Positions 8,267-18,100 of a DNA stretch of 64,000 nucleotides are shown here, piece by piece. Numbering within the stretch: position 1 is the stretch's first letter; each line of letters begins with the position of its first letter. This DNA comes from Allopusillimonas sp008369125 (lineage in GTDB: Bacteria; Pseudomonadota; Gammaproteobacteria; Burkholderiales; Burkholderiaceae_B), in assembly GCF_008369125.1 (NCBI RefSeq), contig NZ_VOAY01000003.1, positions 124,001 through 188,000 on the forward strand, given 5' to 3'. The translations under genes and the position numbers were made by a program. Under the pieces are notes generated by a model. The model was not told where the DNA came from, did not search any database, and worked only from the letters and a program-made list of their open reading frames with translations.

Positions 8267-9379
8267 ATGCTTACTGCCCATCGGGTTTTCGGGTCATTGG
8301 CCTTATTGGCGGTTTTGGCCGCGCCAGCCCACGCTGACCAAGCTGCCCTGACGGTTCCCGTCATACCCGAAGCCCAACAGGCTTACAAGCTAACCGCCGA
8401 AGGGGCTCTGCGGCGCGAGCTTGCCCACGGCGTGTACCAAATGGCCTACAGCCCGCTAACAAAATCCATTTATGTAGCATCAAGCGAAGCCATGGAAAAC
8501 GTACACGGTGGGGTTGTGTACCAGCTAAACCCAGAAACACTCGAAACCACCGGGCTTTACCATTTGGACGAAAAAAGCTTTGGCCTGGCCATTAACCCGG
8601 CCGGAGACACCCTTTATGTAACGCACAGCCTGGCTGGTGCAGTCAGCAAAATTGACTTGAAAACCGGCAAAGTCATAGCACGCGTCAAATTTACTGACAC
8701 CAGTAAAGACGGCACGCCTTATGGCCCGCGCACTGTTCGGTACGAGCCCAGCACAGACACATTGTATGTAAGCGGCGTGGGCGACCCCGGCATTATCTGG
8801 GTTATAGATGCCGGCAGTTTCAACCTGCGCGCCAAAATCGAAAACGCCGGAAAATGGGTTACCGGGCTGCTGTCTGTGCCTGATGCCAAGCATCTGTATG
8901 CCGCCAATGGCGGCGGGGAAATTCTGCTTATCGACACAGACAGCAACCAGATCCAGCAGCGCTGGAAGCCTGCTGGCAATGAAGCTGCCCTGCTTCTGAA
9001 CATGGCTCACGATGCGGCAAACCACAAGCTGTATGTCACCGACAATTCCAAACTAAAAACCGTTCTGGTTCTTGATGACCGCACAGGCAAGGTTATTAAG
9101 CGCCTTCCCCTGGGCGACTCGCTCGACATCATCTATCAGGCTGCAAACCACACCTTGTATGTCAGCCATCGCGATCAAGGCACGGTCAGCATTGTCGATG
9201 CCGAAACCTACAAGGTCAAGGCCACGTATCATCTGCAACAAAACCCCAACAGCCTACTCAGCATCCCCGAACTAAACAGCCTGTATGTAACGGTAAAAGC
9301 ACCTTTCACACCCAAGTACACGGCCAGCGGCCCGGGCAGCATTGTGCGCGTCCCGCTTCAAGGTGCTTCGCAGCAGTAA
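8267..9379 (+). CDS. YncE-like periplasmic beta-propeller protein
   Basis: A 370-residue secreted protein. It has a signal peptide with a hydrophobic core (VFGSLALLAVLAAP) and a likely cleavage after AHA near residue 23. The rest is a run of propeller blades of the YVTN/YncE kind, e.g. SIYVASSEAMENVHGGVVYQ, TLYVTHSLAGAVSKIDL, TLYVSHRDQGTVSIVDAETY. Length and blade order match E. coli YncE (353 aa), a periplasmic seven-bladed propeller that binds DNA in vitro and whose gene is iron-regulated. A good ribosome site (TTGGAGAAACTAT) precedes the ATG, and a Fur-like box stands about 150 bp upstream. There is no TonB receptor partner next door. The cellular role is unknown. Confidence 0.85.
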   Translation: MLTAHRVFGSLALLAVLAAPAHADQAALTVPVIPEAQQAYKLTAEGALRRELAHGVYQMAYSPLTKSIYVASSEAMENVHGGVVYQLNPETLETTGLYHLDEKSFGLAINPAGDTLYVTHSLAGAVSKIDLKTGKVIARVKFTDTSKDGTPYGPRTVRYEPSTDTLYVSGVGDPGIIWVIDAGSFNLRAKIENAGKWVTGLLSVPDAKHLYAANGGGEILLIDTDSNQIQQRWKPAGNEAALLLNMAHDAANHKLYVTDNSKLKTVLVLDDRTGKVIKRLPLGDSLDIIYQAANHTLYVSHRDQGTVSIVDAETYKVKATYHLQQNPNSLLSIPELNSLYVTVKAPFTPKYTASGPGSIVRVPLQGASQQ

Positions 9380-9418
9380 GGTGGGCTATGGGCACGCCAA
9401 AGCTGTCAGGGGCTTTGG

Positions 9419-9553
9419 GATTTGAGGTCTTTGATTTTGAGACATTGAGATCTTGAGGCCTTGGAAATTTGAGAACTTGGGAACTTGGTACGCTGGGACT
9501 CAGGCACTCAGGCATTCAGGCACTCAGGCACTCAGGCACTCAGGCACTCAGAC
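9419..9553. repeat. Degenerate TTGAG-type repeat followed by seven 8-bp tandem repeats
   Basis: From 9498 to 9553 the unit ACTCAGGC is repeated seven times; copy three reads ATTCAGGC and copy seven ACTCAGAC. Just before it, 9419-9488 is a degenerate low-complexity run of TTTGAG/TTGGGA/CTTGAG-like words. The region is non-coding, between the YncE-like gene and a decayed ATPase. It is a slippage-prone microsatellite; no function is apparent. Confidence 0.85.
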
Positions 9554-9608
9554 AACCAGTTTGCTTGCTGACGCAAATCTCCTATGGATGCTGTCGTCCC
9601 GTGACAAT

Positions 9609-9645
9609 AAAAAAACCCGGCAAAGGTTAAAGAAACCTCGCCGGG
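9609..9645 (-). terminator. Intrinsic terminator after the truncated ATPase region
   Basis: On the minus strand the arms CCCGGC(GAGGTT) and (AACCTTT)GCCGGG form a long stem with a short loop, followed by a run of seven T. Oriented to end leftward transcription of the ATPase remnant and its overlapping small frame. Confidence 0.8.
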
Positions 9646-9668
9646 ACAGTACAGCATGCCACGTAACT

Positions 9669-9821
9669 TCAGCGTGCAACCCGATTGAGCCTACGCTTTT
9701 TGATGTAGCGCAGCAGCGGCGCCATGAGCATACCCGGCACCATCAGCCCCCCCCGGTACCGACAGTGCGCCAGCCAGTGACCTATCGTAAGCAAGGTCTC
9801 GATGTGCGTACCCGTATTCAT
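9669..9821 (-). pseudogene. Small frame overlapping the ATPase remnant, possible membrane-protein tail
   Basis: A 50-codon frame (ATG at 9821, TGA at 9669) lies in a different frame from the ATPase remnant. It ends MLMAPLLRYIKKRRLNRVAR, a hydrophobic stretch with a basic end that looks like the C-terminus of a membrane protein. An 8-base C run at 9747-9754 lies inside it. No ribosome site precedes the ATG. I suspect the 3' end of another gene joined to the ATPase fragment by deletion; the family is not recognised. Confidence 0.3.
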
Positions 9822-9981
9822 TAGCTTCTTCCGCGCTCGCAGCCATTACTGAATAGACGACTTTGAGCAGGTGCGACTTGCCGCAGCCATTCTCGCCGAC
9901 AATGACATTAAGCCCTGGCGCGAAATTCAGCTCGACGTCCTGAAACACCGTCAAGTTTCTTGTTGAAAGCGACTTCAGCAT
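9691..9981 (-). pseudogene. Truncated AAA-family ATPase (N-terminal fragment)
   Basis: Starts with a good ribosome site (AAGGAGACAGC before ATG 9981). The first 55 residues are clearly the N-terminus of an SMC/RecF-like AAA ATPase: LKSLSTRNLTVFQDVELNF, then the Walker A loop VGENGCGKSHLLK at about residues 28-40. After about residue 55 the sequence loses the family pattern and becomes Ala/Gly-rich out-of-frame sequence ending at residue 96. Walker B, signature and all later motifs are missing. The protein cannot be an active ATPase. It lies just beyond the 3' end of tRNA-Pro, a usual target for integrating elements. Confidence 0.75.
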
Positions 9982-10231
9982 GCTGTCTCCTTAAAAGTCC
10001 AGGCCGTGCTGATTACCTTTATGGCCAGCACCATACGAGGCAGTCACGATGACGTTCTATGAGTTGGCTAGGCTGCGTATAGCTATCCAGTTCCCAGGCA
10101 TTCTTTCTGGGTCTGACTAACTGGTGGTGCCTCTCAAGACGTTTAGCGTGAAGCGTTGCATCGAAACACGATGGCAAGTTTAGGAAAAAAAACATAAGCC
10201 CCTGATAAACAAGGGCTTAATAGAAAGCTAA

Positions 10232-10308
10232 TGGTCGGGGCGACATGATTCGAACATGCGACTCCTGCGTCCCGAACGCAGTACTCTACCAGGCTGAGCT
10301 ACGCCCCG
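10232..10308 (-). tRNA. tRNA-Pro (anticodon CGG)
   Basis: 77 nt on the minus strand, including an encoded CCA. The acceptor stem pairs CGGGGCG with CGCCCCG. The anticodon arm is CTGCG-TTCGGGA-CGCAG, so the anticodon is CGG and the codon read is CCG. The T-arm has TTCGAAT. All arms are intact. Confidence 0.96.
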
Positions 10309-10557
10309 ACGGGAGCGCTAAACTGCCAGCAAAGCTTGTGAAATACGGCTGACAGCCCCGGGAAAACCTCATCAGCCATGTTTGACCAAGAAGGAATAAA
10401 ATTTTAACAAAAATTTGTAAAAAGTGGGAACAACAGGCTTGATCAGGCGCAAACAAATGCTTTCACCAAAGCTGGCCAGCACAGGCGAACCAGATGCCTG
10501 CCTGTGCACCACTGCCAAGGCCAAAAAGGCCGCTGGCAACAATACACATGGCCTTAA

Positions 10558-11523
10558 TTAACGATCACGTTCAACGGCGAAGGCACAAAAACTAAGCAAC
10601 ATTTCTTGGTGTGCAGAAGCCGGAAATTCAGCAAGGGCCTGGCGGGCCAGCTCGGCTTCAGCCACGGCGGCCTCGCGCGTATAACCCAGGGCGTCGGTGT
10701 CGCGAATGGCCTGCGCCACAGCGGCGAAATCACCCTCACCGTGGCGAATGGCGTCTTGCACCAGTTGCCGCTGTTCTGCGTTGCCAATTTCCATGACACG
10801 TATAAGGGGCAAGGTAGGCTTACCTTCGCGCAAATCGTCACCCACGTTTTTGCCCAATGCTTCGGCATCACCGGTGTAATCGAGCACATCGTCAATCAAC
10901 TGAAAAGCGGTGCCAATATGCCGGCCATAGGTGGCTGCGGCGGTTTGCTGAGCTTGGCTGGCGCCGGCGACAATGGCGCCAACCTGCGCTGCCGCCTCGA
11001 AGAGCTTGGCCGTTTTATAGCGCACCACCTGCAAATAGCGATCAAGCGAGACATCGGGGTCATGCACATTGAGCAGTTGCAGTACCTCGCCCTCGGCGAT
11101 GACTGTAGTGGCTGCAGACAGCACCGACATGGCGTGCATGGAGTCAGACTCGACCATCATCTCAAATGATCGCGAGTACAGGTAGTCACCCACCAGCACG
11201 CTGGCCGCATTGCCAAACATGGCATTGGCGGTACTGCGCCCCCGGCGCAAGTCGGACTCGTCAACCACATCGTCATGCAGCAGGGTGGCGGTGTGAATAA
11301 ACTCGACAACCGCAGCCAACAAATGATGCGTACTGCCTTGATAACCCAGCGCCTTCGCCACCAGCAAAAGTAATGCTGGCCGCATGCGCTTGCCGCCAGC
11401 ACCGACAATGTACTCACCAATGGTGCGGATAAGAACGACATCGGAATCGAGGCGGGCGCGGATGACCGCGTCAACCGCCTTCATGTCGTCAGAAATGGGG
11501 GACATTAAATCGGAGAGGCTCAA
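10558..11523 (-). CDS. ispB: Octaprenyl diphosphate synthase
   Basis: Elongates farnesyl diphosphate with isopentenyl diphosphate to the C40 chain of ubiquinone. Both aspartate-rich motifs of trans-prenyltransferases are present: LLHDDVVDESDLRRG near residue 80 and LIDDVLDYTGD near 210. GGKRMRP near residue 45 is also typical. Length (321) fits. The start used is TTG at 11523, because the homologous N-terminus (SLSDLMSPISDDMKAVD) begins there; an ATG six codons later is the alternative and neither has a strong ribosome site. It is followed downstream by tRNA-Pro after about 250 bp with no gene. Functionally it links to the ubi genes near 40-45 kb. Confidence 0.93.
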   Translation of the reverse strand: MSLSDLMSPISDDMKAVDAVIRARLDSDVVLIRTIGEYIVGAGGKRMRPALLLLVAKALGYQGSTHHLLAAVVEFIHTATLLHDDVVDESDLRRGRSTANAMFGNAASVLVGDYLYSRSFEMMVESDSMHAMSVLSAATTVIAEGEVLQLLNVHDPDVSLDRYLQVVRYKTAKLFEAAAQVGAIVAGASQAQQTAAATYGRHIGTAFQLIDDVLDYTGDAEALGKNVGDDLREGKPTLPLIRVMEIGNAEQRQLVQDAIRHGEGDFAAVAQAIRDTDALGYTREAAVAEAELARQALAEFPASAHQEMLLSFCAFAVERDR

Positions 11524-11692
11524 AACATGGTCCGGCGAGAAGTGGATAGAACGTTGCTAGACATACCAAGTGGTGGATTATACGTGAGCGCGCCCTTGCC
11601 CACTCTGCCCACCACACCTGCAGCTCAAGATAAGCTGAGCCAAATTAGCGATAATGCTTCTTTTGTCTGAAAAAATCCTGCTGGAGACATCT

Positions 11693-12565
11693 GTGAATTC
11701 ATACGACCTGTCCACGCTGATCAGCCGAGCCGAGCGCGTTCTCGCCCAGCTCGAGGCCTGGCTGCCCCCTGCCCCTCCCGAAATAGACTGGTCTGCCCAG
11801 GCCTACCGGTGGCGCAAACGGGGCGCGCGCGGCTGGCTAGACGCCGTGCGCAATGTATCCAGCATTAATCTTGAAGACCTGCAGCATGTAGAGCGCCAAA
11901 AAGACATTATTGATCGCAACACACGCCATTTTCTCGAAAAAAGACCGGCCAACAACGTGCTCATGACGGGTGCGCGCGGCACAGGCAAAAGCTCGCTGGT
12001 CAAGGCCATGCTGGCCGCATACGGCGCAAAAGGCCTACGGCTGATCGAGGTCGACAAGTCCGATATGGGTGACCTGGGCGATATTGTTGACCTTGTCAGC
12101 CAACGCCCCGAACGCTTTATCGTCTTCTGCGACGATCTGTCGTTTGAGGAAGGCGAGCCCGGCTACAAGGCACTCAAATCCGTACTCGACGGATCAATCA
12201 GTGCCTCCGGTGACAATGTGCTCATCTATGCCACCTCGAACCGACGTCATCTGATGCCCGAATACATGAGCGAGAACCTAACCGCAAAACACCAGACTGA
12301 CGGCGAAATTCACCCTGGCGAAACGGTAGAAGAAAAAATATCACTGTCTGAGCGGTTCGGTCTGTGGTTATCGTTCTACCCCTTCAAACAGGATGACTAC
12401 CTGGACATCGTCAACTACTGGCTGGGTGTTCATGGCTGCTCACCGGAAAGCATTGCGACATCGCGTACCGAAGCACTGCAATGGGCGCTGGAGCGCGGAT
12501 CACGCTCAGGGCGTGTAGCCCGCCAGTTTGCCCGTGACTGGGCAGCGCGACAATTCAGTGCTTGA
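11693..12565 (+). CDS. DUF815-family AAA ATPase
   Basis: Cytosolic P-loop ATPase of unknown role. Walker A is TGARGTGKSSLVK (about residues 92-104 from the GTG start) and Walker B is RFIVFCDDLSFE. ATSNRRHLMPEYM after it resembles a sensor-1 region, and SGRVARQFARDW closes the C-terminal lid as in DUF815 proteins. The GTG at 11693 is preferred because GGAG lies 7 nt before it; an in-frame ATG at 11654 would add 13 residues without a ribosome site. It lies 12 bp before the Nudix/ThiE-like fusion gene, so the two are probably cotranscribed; the pairing is common in Burkholderiales by my recollection. Confidence 0.87.
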   Translation: MNSYDLSTLISRAERVLAQLEAWLPPAPPEIDWSAQAYRWRKRGARGWLDAVRNVSSINLEDLQHVERQKDIIDRNTRHFLEKRPANNVLMTGARGTGKSSLVKAMLAAYGAKGLRLIEVDKSDMGDLGDIVDLVSQRPERFIVFCDDLSFEEGEPGYKALKSVLDGSISASGDNVLIYATSNRRHLMPEYMSENLTAKHQTDGEIHPGETVEEKISLSERFGLWLSFYPFKQDDYLDIVNYWLGVHGCSPESIATSRTEALQWALERGSRSGRVARQFARDWAARQFSA

Positions 12566-12577
12566 GCAGGTTTATCA

Positions 12578-13615
12578 ATGAGCAAACCATTTATTGATGT
12601 TGCCGCAGGCCTGATCTTGCGGCCAGACGGTTCACTGTTGCTTGGGCAACGCCCCGAAGGCAAGCCATGGTCGGGCTGGTGGGAACTGCCCGGCGGCAAA
12701 ATCGAACAGGGCGAGTCGGTGCTGCAGGCGCTGGCACGCGAGCTGAACGAAGAGCTGGGTATTACGGTTACCGAAGCCACACCCTGGGTCACCTATACCC
12801 ATGAATACCCCAAAAACATTGTGCGCCTGGCTTTTTGCCGCGTTACTGGGTGGGAGGGCGAGCCTCAAGGCCTTGAGGGTCAGTCGCTGGCATGGGTAAA
12901 CCCAAAGCTGTCCACGCTCAATGTGGGGCCATTACTGCCCGCCACACTGCCCCCGCTGCGATGGATGCGACTGCCAGAACGCTATCTGATCACCGCCATC
13001 AACACCTACGACGGGCTGCCAGCCTATCTTGAAACCTTGTCGCAGGTGCTGCAAAACGGCATAGCGCTGGTGCAGTTCCGCGAACCGCGCAGCACCATGA
13101 CGGCAGAGCAACTGCGCGAGGCTTTTGTGCAGGTATTGCAATGCTGCCGACATTACGGTGCGCGCTGCCTCGTCAACAGCGTACACCCCGAGGCCTGGTG
13201 GGCCGAAGCAGACGGCGTGCATTTTAGAGCCGCTGATGCCCTCAGTCGCTACACCGCTGCCGCCACGCCTGCTCGTACAGACAGCCCGGCAGACACCCCA
13301 CGCCACACCAAAGAAGGGGATGTGGCCGCCGACGTCACCGCTCCCACCCACCGTTTGACAGGTGTTTCTGCTCATACAAAAGAAGAGCTACATGCCGCAC
13401 TGGCATTGGATGCTGATTTTGTAGTGATCGGTCATGTGCTAGACACCCCCTCACACCCCGGTGAACCTGGCATAGGCTGGGCCCGCTTTGCCCAGTTGGC
13501 GCAGGAGGCCGGCTTGCCGGCTTTTGCCATCGGCGGGCAATCACCGGCAACCTTGGCCGAGGCGCAGCAGCATGGCGCCCACGGCATTGCAGGCATCCGC
13601 TACCTGGCAGGCTAA
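12578..13615 (+). CDS. Nudix hydrolase (MutT-like) fused to a ThiE/TenI-like domain
   Basis: The N-terminal domain (about 1-130) has a perfect Nudix box, beginning GKIEQGESVLQALA and ending RELNEELGI, as in 8-oxo-dGTP diphosphatase MutT. The C-terminal domain (about 135-345) resembles thiamine phosphate synthase/TenI barrels: YLITAINTYDGLPAYLETL, VQFREP, HTKEELHAALALDADFVVIG, AFAIGGQSP. A proline/threonine-rich insert of about 35 residues near 225-260 interrupts the barrel. The likely role is removal of oxidised nucleotides; whether the second half makes thiamine phosphate is doubtful because several phosphate/pyrimidine-binding residues are not obvious. It overlaps the end of the convergent efflux operon by 4 bp. 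Confidence 0.87.
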   Translation: MSKPFIDVAAGLILRPDGSLLLGQRPEGKPWSGWWELPGGKIEQGESVLQALARELNEELGITVTEATPWVTYTHEYPKNIVRLAFCRVTGWEGEPQGLEGQSLAWVNPKLSTLNVGPLLPATLPPLRWMRLPERYLITAINTYDGLPAYLETLSQVLQNGIALVQFREPRSTMTAEQLREAFVQVLQCCRHYGARCLVNSVHPEAWWAEADGVHFRAADALSRYTAAATPARTDSPADTPRHTKEGDVAADVTAPTHRLTGVSAHTKEELHAALALDADFVVIGHVLDTPSHPGEPGIGWARFAQLAQEAGLPAFAIGGQSPATLAEAQQHGAHGIAGIRYLAG

Positions 13616-15111
13616 CCCGGCTGGCTGGGCGTTGCAGCCTCATCAAGCTGCTGCACATCCCAGCCGCCCCCCAGCGCAGCAATTAAGAGTACGCTGGCCG
13701 CCAGACGATCTGACTGCAATGAGAGCGCCGATTGTTCGGCATTCAGGGCTGCCGTTTGTACTTGCACCACACTCAGGTAGTCAATCAGGCCAGCGTCATA
13801 CTGATTTTGTGTCAGGCGCAGCGACTCACGAGCGGCTGCAAGGGCCCGACCCTGCGTAGCCTGTTGCTGAGCCATCACCGCCAGTTGCACCAGATAATCT
13901 TCCACCTCTCGCAACGCAGTCAGTACGGTCTGACGATATGATGCCGTTTGGGCGTCATAGGCAGCGCGTGCTTGATCCAGCTGTGCCTGGCGTGCGCCGC
14001 CGTCAAAAATCGTCAAGGCCAGCGCCGGCCCGAGCGACCAGAACTGCGCCGGCGCCGTCAGTAACTGGGCCCACTGCGCAGTGCGAAACCCGCCTTGCGC
14101 CGACAACGTCAAATCGGGAAACCAGGCAGCCTGCGCCACGCCGATGTTGGCATTGGCCTGCGCCGTGAGCCGTTCTGCAGACGCCACATCTGGCCGCCGC
14201 TGCAGCAACTGCGCTGGCACACCCACCGGGACCACGGGCGCTTTCAGCGTGTCATGAGTTTCGGCCAGTGAAAACTGCGACGGCGCAAGCCCTTGCAGCA
14301 CGGCAATCGCATGCTCATACTGCGCTCGCTGCCAGGTTAGAGCCTGCAGCTGCACACGCGCATTTTCAAGCTGAGTGCGAGACGCCTCAACATCCGCCTG
14401 CGCGGCAACGCCTGCTGCCAGGCGGTTCTGTGTGGTGGTAAGCGAACGCTCGTAGACATCAACGGTTTGGCGCAGCAAACGCTGCTGGGCATCAGCAAAA
14501 CGCAGGTTGAAATAAGTTTGGGCGAGCGTAGACTGCATGCTAAGCCGTACATTGGCAACGTCGGCGGCGCTGGCCTGCACGCCTGCGCGGCTTGCCTCTA
14601 CCGATCGGCGTACCTCGCCCCACAGGTCTGGTTCCCAACTGACAGTGCCGCCAAATTGATACTGGTTGGAAGGGCCGCCCGTAGCTCTGACCGTCTGGTT
14701 GCCTCCACCTGAGCGGGTGCCTGAACCCGACGCACCTATCACCGGGAATAATCCTGACCGGGCCGACTGCAGCAAAGCCTGCGCCTGCCGGTGCTGCGCC
14801 TCGGCCTGCGCGATATCGAGATTATCGTCTTGCAGAACTTGCATCAGGTTGGTGAGGACCGGGTCGTTAAACAAAACCCACCAGTCGCTTCGCAAGGTGG
14901 CAGCGTCTGGCTGGGCCTGCACCCAGCCTTTGTTAACCTGGCCATCTACATTGGCCTGCGCCGCCTCTTTGTACACAGCCCCCACGTCCAGCGCGGGCCG
15001 CTGGTAATCCGGCCCAACAGCACAGGCTGCCAGCACGGCACAGGTAATGGCCACCATGCTCATCCGGGCAGGCAAGGCTAGACGACGGTAGGGTTCAGAC
15101 TTTATTTTCAT
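13612..15111 (-). CDS. RND efflux outer-membrane factor, NodT/OpmB-type lipoprotein
   Basis: TolC-like outer-membrane channel that completes the tripartite pump. It is a 499-residue lipoprotein: signal peptide with lipobox LAAC (Cys about residue 30) followed by AVGPDYQRPAL, the standard opening of NodT-family factors. Two outer-membrane-efflux repeats follow with long coiled-coil helices. The start at 15111 is chosen because AGGAAGAG precedes the ATG and the ATG overlaps the TGA of the pump gene by 4 bp (ATGA). An upstream start at 15165 would lie inside the pump gene. Last gene of a four-gene operon in the order of Pseudomonas muxABC-opmB. Confidence 0.93.
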   Translation of the reverse strand: MKIKSEPYRRLALPARMSMVAITCAVLAACAVGPDYQRPALDVGAVYKEAAQANVDGQVNKGWVQAQPDAATLRSDWWVLFNDPVLTNLMQVLQDDNLDIAQAEAQHRQAQALLQSARSGLFPVIGASGSGTRSGGGNQTVRATGGPSNQYQFGGTVSWEPDLWGEVRRSVEASRAGVQASAADVANVRLSMQSTLAQTYFNLRFADAQQRLLRQTVDVYERSLTTTQNRLAAGVAAQADVEASRTQLENARVQLQALTWQRAQYEHAIAVLQGLAPSQFSLAETHDTLKAPVVPVGVPAQLLQRRPDVASAERLTAQANANIGVAQAAWFPDLTLSAQGGFRTAQWAQLLTAPAQFWSLGPALALTIFDGGARQAQLDQARAAYDAQTASYRQTVLTALREVEDYLVQLAVMAQQQATQGRALAAARESLRLTQNQYDAGLIDYLSVVQVQTAALNAEQSALSLQSDRLAASVLLIAALGGGWDVQQLDEAATPSQPG

Positions 15112-18100
15112 TGCTCTTCCTGAATCTGCGCCGCGCTCACTTTGCCGCGCCGACGGTTTACCCAAAGGCGGAATTGGTCCAGATACAAATACACCACCGG
15201 CGTGGTGTACAGCGTAAGCATCTGGCTGACAATCAGGCCTCCTACAATGGTGACCCCAAGCGGGCGCCGCATTTCAGAGCCTGCGCCGGTTGCCAGAATA
15301 AGCGGTAAAGCCCCCAGAATAGCCGACAGTGTAGTCATCATAATGGGCCTGAATCTGACCAGGCATGCCTGATAAATGGCCTCTCTGGAAGACAGCCGCT
15401 CACGCCGCTCCGCAAGCAAGGCATAGTCGACCATCATGATGGCGTTCTTCTTGACGATACCGATAAGCAGAAAAATGCCGATCAGCGCAATCAGCGAAAA
15501 ATCTTCGCCCACCAACAGTAATGCAAGCAGCGCACCAATGCCTGCCGAGGGCAGCGTAGACAGAATCGTGATCGGGTGCACATAGCTCTCATACAGCATG
15601 CCCAACACAATATACATGGTGACCAGCGCCCCCAAAATCAGCCAGGGTTGCCGCGACAATGTGTCTTGCAGCATCTGCGCCTCGCCCAGAAAGCCCGCCT
15701 GAATCTGATCGGAAGGCAAGCCGGTGCGCGCTACAGCCTGATCGATGGCCTGCGTTGCCTGGTCCAGCGACACGCCGGGTGCCAGGCTGAAAGAAATACT
15801 TTCTGATGCCAGCAAGCCCTGATGCCTTACGCTGAGCGGCGCACTGCCCACCTCAAAGCGCGTAAAGGCCGATAAGGGCACACGATTGCCCTGCGCGGTC
15901 AACACTTCAACCTGCTTGAGCGATTCAGCATCCTGTGCATAGGGCGTATCCACCCCCATAATCACATGGTACTGATTCAGCGGCCCGTAAATCACCGAAA
16001 CCTGGCGCATGCTAAATGAGTTGTTCAGTGTGGACGCAATCAGCGACATATCAACACCCAGTCGCGTCGCGGCGTCGCGATCAATAACCAGTTCAACCCG
16101 CCTGCCTTTGTCTTCAATGTCAGAGTCGACATCAACCAGCTCAGGCAGGCCCGCCATGGCACGCTGTACCTGCGGCAACCAGGTTTTCAGTACAGACAGG
16201 TCGCTGCCCATTAGCGTGTAGCTGTATGACCCGCTGCCCCCTTGAGGGCCGCCCACAAAAATATCTTGCTGAGGAATCAGGGTGAGCCGCGCCCCCGGCA
16301 CACCGCTAAATTTCGGTCGCAATCGGTTGACCACGTCTGCCGCGCTAAGCTTGCGCTCGGACAGGGGCTTGAGCTGAATCATCAGAAACGACGAGTTGCT
16401 TCCCCCGCGCCCACTCGCAAAGCCCGCTACCGTTTCAATGGCGGGATCCTGCAACAGGATGTCGCGAAAGTGATCAAGACGGGGGCGCATGGCCCTGAAA
16501 GAAGTACCCTGATCAACCCGAAAAAAACCTAGCAGCTGCCCCGTATCTTGTTGCGGCAAAAAGCCTTTGGGCACCACCGCGTACAGGTAAAGGTTAAGCC
16601 CCACGGTTGCGGCGAGCAAAAGCATCATGATCCGACCATGCCCCAGCGCCCATCCAAGCGATCGCCGGTATCCACGCCATGCCATCGAACCCAGCATGTT
16701 GAAAAACCGTGTCAGCAAGCCCGCTCGGGCGGGTTCTGTATCACTGCGTCGCAACAGCTGTGCACACATCATTGGCGTAACCGTTACTGAAATCACCAGG
16801 GAAATCAAAACAGCCACCGAAAGCGTGACGGCAAACTCTTTGAACAGGCGGCCAATCAAGCCACCCATGAACAACATGGGAATAAACACCGCCACCAGCG
16901 ACAAACTCATCGCCAGTACCGTAAAACCCACTTCTCTAAGGCCTCGCAGTGAGGCGCGCAGTGGTGTTGCCCCACGCTCCATGTGGCGCATAATGTTCTC
17001 GAGCACCACGATGGCATCGTCGACGACAAACCCGGTGGCCACGATCAACGCCATCAGCGACACGGTGTTGAGCGTGAACCCCGCCCAAAGCATGAACGCG
17101 AAGGTGGTAATTAGCGAAGCCGGTACCGCAATGGCCGGCACCAGCGCCGCGCGTATATTACGCAAGAACAAGAGCACCACCAGCACCACCAGTACGACAG
17201 CAATCAGCAGCGTAATCTCTGCCTCATGCAACGAAGCGCGTATGCTGGGCGATCGATCCTGGGCCACGGTCAGCGTAACGTGTGCAGGCAACATGGCTTC
17301 GAAAGCCGGGAGCTGTTCACGTATGGCATCAACGGTTTCAATGATGTTGGCAGACGCCTGTCTGCGAACCAGCAACAGCACGCCGGGACGGCCATTGAAA
17401 AACCCTACGCTAAACTCATTTTCAACGGCATCCTCGACACGGGCAACATCTTCAACCCGGATGGGTGCACCGTCACGCCAGGCAACAATCAATGGTTTGT
17501 ACTGTTCAGCACGGGTCAGTTGCCCGCCCGAATTCAACTGCCAGTTGTACTCATCGTTTTCAACCACCCCATTGGGGCGCATGCTGTTTGCCTGCGACAG
17601 CGTGGTTCGCACTTCATCCAGCGCAACGCCTGCAGCCGTGAGCGCCTTTGGGTTCAGGCTGACGCGAACGGCCGGCAATGAGCTGCCCCCGACCTCAACC
17701 TCGCCAACGCCCACAACCTGCGACAACTTCTGCGCAAGCACGGTGTCAGCAACGTCATACAACTGCCCCTGAGTCGCCGTGGCCGATGTCAGTGCCAGCA
17801 CCATGACGGGTGCTGATGACGGGTTAACTTTGTGATACGTAGGATTGTTGCGCAGCCCCGAAGGCAGTAGCGTGCGCGCCGCGTTAATGGCGGCCTGAAC
17901 ATCGCGGGCCGCCGCATTGATGTTGCGGTCAAGGTCAAACATGAGCTGAATGCGCGTCGACCCTTCAGAGCTGCGGGAACTCATCTCACTAATGCCTGCG
18001 ATTGAGCCCAGTGATTGCTCCAGTGGCGTTGCCACACTGGACGCCATGGTTTCCGGGCTGGCCCCGGACATACTGGCTGATACCGAAATCATCGGAAAAT

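Noticed and set aside
9498..9553. CRISPR-like array
   Set aside because: Units are 8 bp and directly abutting with no spacers, and no cas gene is present; it is a microsatellite.
16627..17772. Open frame of 381 codons on the plus strand
   Set aside because: It is antisense to the well-conserved RND permease gene, has a repetitive Ser/Thr/Ala composition typical of shadow frames, and no ribosome site.
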